Below are positions 1-4,758 of a stretch of DNA of 7,913 nt, one piece after another. Origin of the DNA: Thermofilaceae archaeon (GTDB lineage Archaea > Thermoproteota > Thermoprotei > Thermofilales > Thermofilaceae); assembly GCA_027017025.1 (NCBI GenBank), contig JALURH010000216.1, positions 1 to 7,913 on the forward strand, written 5' to 3'. A program made the translations under genes and the position numbers. Every line of letters begins with the position of its first letter. The first letter of the stretch is position 1. Below the pieces are notes generated by a model that worked only from the letters and a program-made list of their open reading frames with translations, searched no databases and was not told where the DNA came from.

Positions 1-200
1 TCCCTATACTCTAGCCTTATTGCATTATATTTACAGGCTGCTATACACGACCCAAAGCCGTCACAAAGTCTTTCATCAACTAACCTAGATTTACCATCTA
101 CTATTTTTAGGGCACCAGTTAAACAAGCTCTAACGCATTCACCACAACCAGTACATTTTTCTCTATCAATGGTTACGATTAACCTCTTTACTTTAGCCAT
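1..200 (-). CDS. Dicluster ferredoxin of the Hcp-associated type, 3' end outside window
   Basis: Only the first 66 residues are visible, starting MAKVKRLIVTID; the frame runs off the left edge. The first cluster motif is complete (C16, C19, C22, C26, pattern CxxCxxCxxxC). The second is C46-x5-C52-x3-C56 (CDGFGSCIAAC), with phenylalanine F49 where a classic motif has its middle cysteine. From family knowledge, bacterial ferredoxin-type proteins often found near hybrid cluster protein (Hcp) carry the same first motif followed by a CDGLGxCxxxC second motif, so I assign this gene to that group. Inference: a cytoplasmic electron carrier with one [4Fe-4S] and probably one [3Fe-4S] cluster. The ATG lies 9 nt after the stop of the upstream gene and is preceded by AAGGGG, so the two genes form an operon. 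In bacteria the region after the ferredoxin continues into the domain encoded here by the preceding gene; whether that is also so here cannot be seen. Confidence 0.85.
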   Translation of the reverse strand, partial: MAKVKRLIVTIDREKCTGCGECVRACLTGALKIVDGKSRLVDERLCDGFGSCIAACKYNAIRLEYR

Positions 201-209
201 AAGTACCCC

Positions 210-644
210 TTAGTGTATATGCCCATGGGCTTTCCTTTCGGCTTCAATCATCGATTCATCTATAACACCGGGTCTATAGGGCTCGATTTTACCTGAGCTA
301 ACTCTAACTATATAGTATCTTGTATCTATATTTTCTTTACCAGCCTCTCTCAGCCCCTTCATAGTCATCATGTGTATAGCGTGGCAACACGGAACCTCCA
401 TAGAGTATACCTCAATCTCCCTAGCTGTGGTCTCCTTTACTACTAGAGAAAGCTTGTTCATAATCCTGTCTGGGTCTTCGAGCAACGGGCAACCTATTAT
501 TACTGTATCACCTTTCCTAAAGCGCTCCCCCAACATCCCATTTGATATTACCGCACAATCAGCCGCTATAATTATCTTTTCTTTCTGCAGGAAAGGAGCC
601 CGTGGGTGTACAAGTAGTATTTTAACTGGCCACTGCGTACTCAT
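210..644 (-). CDS. Four-cysteine protein matching the C-terminal half of Hcp-associated ferredoxin proteins
   Basis: A 144-residue soluble protein without signal peptide. It begins MSTQWPVKILLVHPRAPF, has AADC (C30), GCPLLEDPD (C52) and MEVPCC (C86, C87), and ends in a histidine-containing tail (AHGHIH). The RQWPVQL.L..P.APF / AADC / GCPKLD / MEVPCC series is what I remember from the C-terminal half of bacterial ferredoxin-fusion proteins near Hcp. Here that half is a free-standing gene placed before the ferredoxin gene, the reverse of the order in the fusion. The four conserved cysteines look like metal or cluster ligands; the biochemical role is unknown to me. The start is supported by GGTGA five bases upstream of the ATG. 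It is divergent from the HTH_10 regulator at 711 and shares its intergenic region. The function 'ferredoxin partner in nitrogen-oxide stress' is inferred from family context only. Confidence 0.8.
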   Translation of the reverse strand: MSTQWPVKILLVHPRAPFLQKEKIIIAADCAVISNGMLGERFRKGDTVIIGCPLLEDPDRIMNKLSLVVKETTAREIEVYSMEVPCCHAIHMMTMKGLREAGKENIDTRYYIVRVSSGKIEPYRPGVIDESMIEAERKAHGHIH

Positions 645-657
645 CTACTTCACCGAT

Positions 658-690
658 ATATTGATATATTAACCCCTCTAAAATATGTCC
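658..690 (-). promoter_or_regulatory. Promoter of the minus-strand ferredoxin operon
   Basis: On the minus strand this reads GGGGTTAATATATC (676 down to 663), a good BRE/TATA combination. Initiation about 26 bases on would fall near 642, at the ATG, giving a leaderless message. An alternative TATA-like ATATTTTA (686 down to 679) would give a leader of about 12 bases carrying the GGTGA ribosome site. The sequence does not decide between them. Confidence 0.5.
678..687 (+). promoter_or_regulatory. TATA element of the HTH_10 regulator gene
   Basis: CTAAAATATG is centred about 27 bases before the ATG at 711, the distance expected for a leaderless archaeal transcript. An alternative is the ATATATTAAC element further left, which would start a leadered mRNA near 694 and place GGGG (702-705) as ribosome site. 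The inverted repeat 689-704 lies between TATA element and start in the first reading. Confidence 0.45.
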
Positions 691-704
691 CGAAGATATT
701 CGGG
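689..704. promoter_or_regulatory. Perfect inverted repeat, candidate operator (site 1)
   Basis: CCCGAA-GATA-TTCGGG is a perfect 6+6 bp inverted repeat just in front of the regulator start codon. A related sequence recurs at 1350-1365, on the far side of the regulator gene. Placed between the TATA element and the start at 711, a bound protein would block initiation (autorepression). For the divergent minus-strand genes the site sits about 45-60 bases upstream of the start. Its right arm also contains the GGGG that could serve as ribosome site, so an RNA hairpin is a second possibility. Confidence 0.6.
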
Positions 705-710
705 GTAGGT

Positions 711-1343
711 ATGAAGGACCTGTGGAAGGAGCCTAGACACGTTATTGTAGAGGTCGAAAATAGGCAGTGTAGGGTTCTCGAAGTCTTGAGGAGGCTTGGA
801 GTCAACCAGTTTAGGGTAATTGATATTAGAAGTTTTAGAGGTGGTTTAACTAGGCACCTAGTAGAGTTGCCTCCAAACTATATAAATAAGGTTATAGAAT
901 CGAACCTTATAGGGATAAGAGGTAGGTGTAAAATAGGTGGGAAAACATGTTTATGGTTTGAAAGCGAGGGATGTAATGTATGTAACACAATACTTTCTCA
1001 CGGCTCCTTCCTTGTTTCTGGCAGAAGCGTTAGAGACGATGTGATTGTATATAATTTTGTTGTACCAAATTTTGATTCCTATAAAGGTATCTTATCAGCT
1101 TTTAGGAGCGTTAAAATAGGTTTTAAGCTCTTAAAGGTTGGGAAGTTTAAATCTACAGGCAAAATCTTGACTAGGAAGCAGGAAAGAATACTATGGCTTG
1201 CGTTAAAGATGGGTTTCTTCGAGTACCCAAGGAAGGTAGATACAGTTGAGCTCTCACGCACCTTAGGTATTAGTTCCTCGACTCTTTCTGAGACCATTAG
1301 GAGGGGTCTACGTAGACTACTAGAGTACTACTTTGAGTCATAA
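711..1343 (+). CDS. HTH_10 (bacterioopsin-activator-like) transcription regulator with cysteine-rich sensor half
   Basis: A 210-residue protein. Residues about 153-206 form the HTH_10 domain typical of archaeal Bat-like regulators: LTRKQERIL, then VELSRTLGISSSTLSETIRRGLRRLL-type helices with the recognition helix around 189-203. The N-terminal 150 residues have no transmembrane segment and no GAF or PAS signature I can recognise. They carry C20, C73, C80, C88 and C91, the last four spaced Cx6Cx7CxxC, which could bind iron-sulfur or zinc. Known precedent: haloarchaeal NarO and DmsR are HTH_10 regulators with N-terminal cysteine motifs that control anaerobic nitrate or DMSO respiration. The gene lies between a ferredoxin operon and a nitric-oxide-reductase-like operon, and related inverted repeats flank it at 689-704 and 1350-1365. 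Inference: a redox- or NO-responsive local regulator. The DNA-binding domain call is firm; the signal is not. Confidence 0.85.
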   Translation: MKDLWKEPRHVIVEVENRQCRVLEVLRRLGVNQFRVIDIRSFRGGLTRHLVELPPNYINKVIESNLIGIRGRCKIGGKTCLWFESEGCNVCNTILSHGSFLVSGRSVRDDVIVYNFVVPNFDSYKGILSAFRSVKIGFKLLKVGKFKSTGKILTRKQERILWLALKMGFFEYPRKVDTVELSRTLGISSSTLSETIRRGLRRLLEYYFES

Positions 1344-1349
1344 TGTAAT

Positions 1350-1365
1350 CCCTGAAATATTCGGG
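1350..1365. promoter_or_regulatory. Imperfect inverted repeat, candidate operator (site 2)
   Basis: CCCTGAAATATTCGGG shares CCC and the right half ATATTCGGG with site 1 and keeps GAA...TTC dyad symmetry (GAA-ATA-TTC). It lies seven bases after the regulator stop codon, directly upstream of the TATA element at 1366-1375. That position fits an archaeal activator recruiting TBP/TFB, or a repressor overlapping the BRE. Being left of the TATA element, unlike site 1, it may have the opposite effect. Confidence 0.55.
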
Positions 1366-1375
1366 AAATATAATT
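1366..1375 (+). promoter_or_regulatory. TATA element of the zinc-ribbon / reductase operon
   Basis: AAATATAATT, centred near 1371, predicts initiation around 1397. That gives a leader of about 17 bases carrying the GAGGGTTGAT ribosome site. It is the only clear promoter before the three-gene operon 1414-3827. Confidence 0.55.
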
Positions 1376-1399
1376 AAGGGGTTTAGAGATCTCCTATTT

Positions 1400-1409
1400 G
1401 AGGGTTGAT
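1400..1409 (+). promoter_or_regulatory. Ribosome binding site deciding the start at 1414
   Basis: GAGGGTTGAT resembles the full anti-Shine-Dalgarno complement GAGGTGAT and ends four bases before ATG 1414. An in-frame TTG at 1405 lies inside this element and so is unlikely to be the start. Confidence 0.5.
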
Positions 1410-1413
1410 ACAT

Positions 1414-1683
1414 ATGTTTAAACATTGCCCAGGGATAAGATCAATTGTTTCTCCACAGATAATTATTAGGGAGTGCCCATTCTGTGGCGAGGAAGTAGAG
1501 TTCTTTGAGTACGAAACACAGCAGGAGTGTCCTAGCTGTGGGAGAATAGTGTATAGAGAGCCATCTGAGGTTTGTGTAACGTGGTGTTCATATGCTGATA
1601 AATGCATTAACGAGTTGGTGAATAAGAGGATGATAACCGATGAGAGAGCACAGGAACTCAGGAAATTAATGAAGAAGGTGTAG
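1414..1683 (+). CDS. Small cysteine-rich zinc-ribbon protein
   Basis: An 89-residue protein beginning MFKHCPG. A zinc ribbon is formed by C21-P-F-C24 and C39-P-S-C42, with the GEEVEFFEYETQQ linker between. It is followed by C54VTWC58 and C64, and a charged helical tail (residues 65-89). From memory, bacteria encode short proteins with the same layout (CPG near the N-terminus, CPxCGxxVEFF...CPxCG, then a CxxWCxYAxxC motif), often annotated misleadingly as 'phosphohydrolase' and sometimes near ferredoxin/Hcp genes. No catalytic domain is visible. It is the first gene of the operon with the CuA and heme-copper subunits (29-nt gap to the next gene), so a role in assembly, metal handling or regulation of the reductase is possible but is inference. 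Confidence 0.8.
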   Translation: MFKHCPGIRSIVSPQIIIRECPFCGEEVEFFEYETQQECPSCGRIVYREPSEVCVTWCSYADKCINELVNKRMITDERAQELRKLMKKV

Positions 1684-1712
1684 GGAGATCTCTCTATAAG
1701 TGGGTGTTGTAG

Positions 1713-2288
1713 ATGTATATACAGGTTTTCATCGAAGTATTCTACCTTACACTCGTTGTAGTATACTTCGCTTTTATAGGCTTTTTCATGTGGGTAACAT
1801 CTAGGAAAAGTAGGGGTAGGAGGGAGGAAAGCAAAGCTGAGGAGAAAGGAGCAGAAAAAGGGATGGAACGAGACGAGAAAATATGGTTAGTGTTCCTATT
1901 AGTTGTAGCTATCGTAGGTAACATAGTGATGCTTTCACCAGCCATACCCTCTATTAGAAATGTCCTCTGGGTTAACCAAGTACCTGAGAAAACATTCGAG
2001 ATATTTATCGAGAACTATGAGTTCAAACTACCGAAATACCCAGTGAGAATAAAGGTGGGGCAGCCCGTAGAATTTATTGTAAGAACTAATGACGTTACAC
2101 ATGGTTTCGGCGTATTCCGGGAAGATGGGACTATGGTTTTCCAGATACAGGTTCTACCCGGCTACGATAACAGGATTGTCTGGGTTTTCGATGAACCCGG
2201 TAGCTATACGATAAGATGCACCGAGTACTGCGGCTTTAGGCATTCCGAGATGGTTGTCTACGATGCTATTATGGTTGAAGGAGGATGA
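1713..2288 (+). CDS. CuA-containing subunit II of a heme-copper (nitric oxide) reductase
   Basis: A 191-residue membrane-anchored electron-entry subunit. Transmembrane helix 1 spans about 6-28 and helix 2 about 57-75, separated by a highly charged cytoplasmic linker (31-56, rich in Lys/Glu/Arg). The cupredoxin domain (about 94-191) is predicted outside the membrane. All six CuA ligands are present: H130 (DVTHGF), C169, E171 (via its backbone), C173, H177 and M180 in CTEYCGFRHSEM. The protein therefore takes electrons from a soluble or membrane donor and passes them to the heme subunit encoded six bases downstream. Two helices rather than one distinguishes it from the minimal ba3-oxidase subunit II. 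Together with the subunit I active site, it is more likely part of a CuA-type nitric oxide reductase than of cytochrome oxidase. The ATG is preceded by GGGTG at suitable spacing. Confidence 0.88.
   Translation: MYIQVFIEVFYLTLVVVYFAFIGFFMWVTSRKSRGRREESKAEEKGAEKGMERDEKIWLVFLLVVAIVGNIVMLSPAIPSIRNVLWVNQVPEKTFEIFIENYEFKLPKYPVRIKVGQPVEFIVRTNDVTHGFGVFREDGTMVFQIQVLPGYDNRIVWVFDEPGSYTIRCTEYCGFRHSEMVVYDAIMVEGG
2280..2288 (+). promoter_or_regulatory. Strong ribosome site overlapping the subunit II stop codon
   Basis: GGAGGATGA contains GGAGG and the TGA stop of subunit II, six bases before the subunit I ATG at 2295. This supports translational coupling and 1:1 expression of the two subunits. Confidence 0.7.
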
Positions 2289-2294
2289 GAACAT

Positions 2295-3827
2295 ATGGGT
2301 CCTCGGGAGAAATTAGCTCTTAGATTTGTTCTTACGGCTGTTTTCTGGCTAGGGGTAGCTGGAATCGAAGGCTTATTGATGAGAGCTATTTTAGCTGGAA
2401 TGCTATCTAACATCTACGGCGTTGAACACTTCTACGGTATGATGACTGTACACCCCTTCGTAGGTATCTATGGGTGGGCATACATGGCTGTTCTAGGGGC
2501 TTTCTACTACCTAGTCCCCAAGGTGTTGAATAAGGAGCTGTATAGTGAACGAGCAGCATACATGAGTTACTGGACCCTACTTCTCGGCGTATTAATAACC
2601 TGGGTATCGGGATACGTGTTTAAATTTGCATCGCTCTATACGCTTTACTGGCCTCTACCAATAGTGAGGTTCCCGCCTACCTCGGTACTCGTATTTAGTA
2701 TTGGGATGCTCCTCATATTCATTTCAGTCCTACTATTCTTCTTCAATATGTTTGCAACAATATTTCTACCACAGGGGGAGGAGAGGGGCGCTGGATATAT
2801 CTTCAAGAAATTGGTAACGCTCTCCTTTAACCTAGACGAGATAAAAGCTAGGATAAAGGGGGTTAAAGACTATATACCCGGCGTTTATAGCTACCCCGTA
2901 TTTATCGTAGGAGTATTCAGGGGATGTGTAGACACAACCCTCAATGCATTAACTATGACGGGGCTAGCATCGATCCTAGCGGTTTTCTCTCTATCAAGCT
3001 TACTAGGGTTTAAATTACCTACAAGTTTGGTGGACCCCCTAGTATATAAGAATGTGTTTTGGTGGGGGCTCGACCTAGTAGCCGATGGAAACGTACTTAT
3101 CTATACTGCAGCAACCTGGTATTTCCTAGTACCTATGCTCGTAGGTAGGAAACTCTACGGCGAATCTGTGGTGAGAACAGTTATTCTAGCCGACTTAGTG
3201 GTTTCCCTCTTCGTATGGAATCACCATATGCTAGCTGATACACCGCAGCCATTAGCTCTACAGATACAGGGGCAGGTAGTTACCTGGGGGGAACTAATTA
3301 CTATGGGGTTAACTATATTCGCTGTTCTCAAGACTATTTGGCTAGCTAGACCAGTTAAGTATAGTACTCCACTAAAGTTTATTCTACTTTCTATACTTGG
3401 GTACATGATTGGTGGTTCAGCTGGAATACTCCAAGCAAGTTATGCATTAAATAGATACCTACATAACACCCAGTGGGTTATAGGTGTACACGCACATGTT
3501 CTCCTCCTAGCTGGGTTAACGCTTACACTATTCGCTGTTATATACGCTTTAGCGCCTATAATAACTAGTAAAGAACTCGATAGTAGGTTAGCTGATATAC
3601 ACCTGGTACTATTCTTCTCTGGGGCGATTATTATGAGCTCAGCTATGGGTTTAGCTGGCATAGAAGGCATGCTTAGGAGAACACTATACCCTAACGGCGA
3701 GTACGCAGAGTATATGTACACCGCCTTGGCTGGAGGCTTATTAATGGCTGCTGGATATCTAACGTTTATAGTTAACTTCCTGAAAACATATGGGATAAGC
3801 ACTGTAATCACCGTATTTAAGAAATGA
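2295..3827 (+). CDS. Heme-copper oxidoreductase subunit I, atypical nitric-oxide-reductase-like (Asp replaces a CuB histidine)
   Basis: A 510-residue polytopic protein with about 12 transmembrane helices and a long charged loop (about 158-212). Low-spin heme ligands are H53 (MMTVHPFVG) and H401; the high-spin heme ligand is H399 (GVHAH). In the helix that normally carries HPEVY (oxidases) or HLWVEG (cNOR), the sequence is WWGLDLVADGNV. Asp D260 thus stands where the first CuB/FeB histidine belongs, and D264 stands where oxidases have the cross-linked tyrosine and cNOR has a glutamate. The other two metal histidines remain (H310, H311 in WNHHML). E333, 22 residues after H311, may match the second active-site glutamate of cNOR. 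Without the tyrosine, O2 reduction of the canonical kind is unlikely. Known: CuA-linked NOR families with altered CuB ligands (eNOR, sNOR, gNOR, nNOR) have been described; I cannot say from memory which, if any, matches. Coupled to subunit II by an overlapping ribosome site. Confidence 0.85.
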   Translation: MGPREKLALRFVLTAVFWLGVAGIEGLLMRAILAGMLSNIYGVEHFYGMMTVHPFVGIYGWAYMAVLGAFYYLVPKVLNKELYSERAAYMSYWTLLLGVLITWVSGYVFKFASLYTLYWPLPIVRFPPTSVLVFSIGMLLIFISVLLFFFNMFATIFLPQGEERGAGYIFKKLVTLSFNLDEIKARIKGVKDYIPGVYSYPVFIVGVFRGCVDTTLNALTMTGLASILAVFSLSSLLGFKLPTSLVDPLVYKNVFWWGLDLVADGNVLIYTAATWYFLVPMLVGRKLYGESVVRTVILADLVVSLFVWNHHMLADTPQPLALQIQGQVVTWGELITMGLTIFAVLKTIWLARPVKYSTPLKFILLSILGYMIGGSAGILQASYALNRYLHNTQWVIGVHAHVLLLAGLTLTLFAVIYALAPIITSKELDSRLADIHLVLFFSGAIIMSSAMGLAGIEGMLRRTLYPNGEYAEYMYTALAGGLLMAAGYLTFIVNFLKTYGISTVITVFKK

Positions 3828-3941
3828 GTATAACTAGATCTTCCCGAGAAGTTAATACCTTTTTAACTAAATATTTCTTGGAGCATTGGAGATGCCTATC
3901 CCCGTATAAGTGCTAGGTTACTATAATCATAAGGAAACCAC
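3828..3941. other. Intergenic stretch after the reductase operon, possible terminator
   Basis: No gene is visible. GTTAA (3851-3855) and TTAAC (3863-3867) form a small inverted repeat overlapping a TTTTT run (3860-3864), which may end the reductase transcript. A second short T-rich stretch follows at about 3871-3879. The only open frame is a six-codon one near 3894, which I do not regard as a gene. Confidence 0.35.
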
Positions 3942-3974
3942 TTATATTGTATACTCGGTTTTTATATAATGTAT
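3942..3974 (+). promoter_or_regulatory. Promoter with tandem TTATAT-TGTAT repeats before the antitoxin gene
   Basis: TTATATTGTAT (3942-3952) and TTATATAATGTAT (3962-3974) form an imperfect direct repeat about two helical turns apart. The first copy is the TATA element for a leaderless transcript starting at the ATG, 3973. Ribbon-helix-helix antitoxins commonly repress their own operons through tandem sites, so this is a plausible VapB operator. That assignment is inference. Confidence 0.4.
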
Positions 3975-4182
3975 GCAGTCTACAACTATACGTGTTTCAC
4001 GAGCTACTTTGGAGATGCTTGAAGCCTACAAGGAGAGAGTTAATGCCCGTAGCCTAGATGAAGCTATACGTAGATTACTGATAGAGTATCGCAAGTCTCT
4101 AGTTGATAACTACTTTGGGATCGATAAAGGTAGGATATCTCGTTTCTCAGAGGAGGATCGTTTTGAGGGTAGAGAACAATAG
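3973..4182 (+). CDS. VapB-type ribbon-helix-helix antitoxin
   Basis: A 69-residue protein. Residues 3-45 show the ribbon-helix-helix pattern: a short beta strand STTIRVSRAT, helix LEMLEAYKERV, the turn NARSLDEA, and helix IRRLLIEYR. The remaining charged tail (46-69) is the part expected to wrap around and inhibit the toxin. The gene overlaps the following PIN-domain gene by 20 bases, the normal VapBC arrangement. The message appears leaderless. Function by family: neutralises the toxin and represses the operon as a toxin-antitoxin complex. Confidence 0.85.
   Translation: MQSTTIRVSRATLEMLEAYKERVNARSLDEAIRRLLIEYRKSLVDNYFGIDKGRISRFSEEDRFEGREQ
4152..4158 (+). promoter_or_regulatory. Ribosome site setting the TTG start of the toxin
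   Basis: GGAGGAT lies inside the antitoxin gene, with GGAGG ending six bases before TTG 4163. This match outweighs the upstream ATG at 4103, which lacks a comparable site and would add 20 residues not expected before a PIN domain. Confidence 0.7.
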
Positions 4183-4588
4183 AATCGTTGTTGATACGTA
4201 TGCATGGATAGAGTATTTTAGTGGGACGGAGGTTGGTAAGAATGTTAAGAAATTCTTGGTTGAAGGATATACGTATACTCCATCAATAGTGTTAGCTGAG
4301 ATATCCCGTAAGTACATTCGCGAGGGAATAAATCCCGGGGCAGTTAAACGTCGCCTACATATTATTGGAGAGCTTTCAGTTATAGCGGAGATAGATTATA
4401 GAATAGCGCTAGAAAGCGGTAAAGCTTACTTAGAGTTGTTAAGTCACTCAAGGAAACTTGGATTAAAGTCGAGACCTGGGTTAGGGGACGCTATAGTTCT
4501 GGCAACGGCAAGAGTCCTTGGGGCTAGAGTGCTAACAGGTGACCAACATTTCAGGGAACTAGAGGTAACAGTGTGGATAGGGGAGTAA
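4163..4588 (+). CDS. VapC-type PIN-domain toxin ribonuclease
   Basis: With the TTG start the protein has 141 residues and begins MRVENNRIVVDTYAWIEYF, so the first strand ends with catalytic D11 as is usual for PIN domains. The other acidic residues are E46 (VLAEISRKY), D109 (GLGDAIVLATA) and D127 (LTGDQHF). All four metal-binding acids are present, so the nuclease should be active. The length is typical of VapC. By family it is a Mg2+-dependent RNase held inactive by the VapB encoded upstream, with which it overlaps by 20 bases. Cellular target (tRNA, rRNA or mRNA) cannot be predicted. The pair sits between unrelated transcription units and shows no link to the reductase genes. Confidence 0.88.
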   Translation: MRVENNRIVVDTYAWIEYFSGTEVGKNVKKFLVEGYTYTPSIVLAEISRKYIREGINPGAVKRRLHIIGELSVIAEIDYRIALESGKAYLELLSHSRKLGLKSRPGLGDAIVLATARVLGARVLTGDQHFRELEVTVWIGE

Positions 4589-4596
4589 TCCAGTTT

Positions 4597-4611
4597 AGCT
4601 CACCTTGAGCT
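4597..4611 (+). terminator. Short hairpin after the VapBC operon
   Basis: AGCTCA-CCT-TGAGCT is a perfect six-base stem with a three-base loop, beginning nine bases after the toxin stop; TTA/TAA flank it with one bulged base. No T-tract follows, so a terminator role is uncertain. It might equally protect the mRNA 3' end. Confidence 0.3.
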
Positions 4612-4714
4612 CTAAGTACAAAACCATCTACACTTTGGTACCTATTTTCGGCTCAAAGAGTAGTGCTTCTAATGGTCTGCAAAGTCCTCAAGTAAAAGTA
4701 CAATTATACAGAAA

Positions 4715-4740
4715 TACATATATATGTAATAATGTAATAT
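4715..4740 (+). promoter_or_regulatory. Palindrome and TATA region before the coiled-coil regulator
   Basis: TACATATATATGTA (4715-4728) is a perfect 14-bp palindrome. It is followed by a TATA-like TAATATT (4733-4739) centred about 24 bases before ATG 4759, implying a leaderless message. The palindrome sits just upstream of that element and could be an autoregulatory site, although its A/T alternation also makes it an alternative TATA element. Confidence 0.4.
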
Positions 4741-4758
4741 TGTATTTGTGAAAAAGCA

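Noticed and set aside
370..672. A 100-codon plus-strand open frame opposite the four-cysteine protein.
   Set aside because: It is antisense to a gene with recognisable family motifs and a ribosome site. Its own translation shows no domain or plausible start signal.
3440..3811. A 123-codon minus-strand open frame opposite subunit I.
   Set aside because: It lies wholly within the coding region of a clear heme-copper subunit. The translation is a low-information shadow of the opposite strand.
2295..3827. Annotation as an ordinary cytochrome c oxidase subunit I.
   Set aside because: The HPEVY motif is absent: the first CuB histidine and the cross-linked tyrosine are both replaced by aspartate, so the oxygen-reductase label is not supported.
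4103..4162. Upstream ATG giving a longer PIN-domain toxin.
   Set aside because: The extra 20 residues precede the first PIN strand without family support, and the TTG at 4163 has a far better ribosome site.
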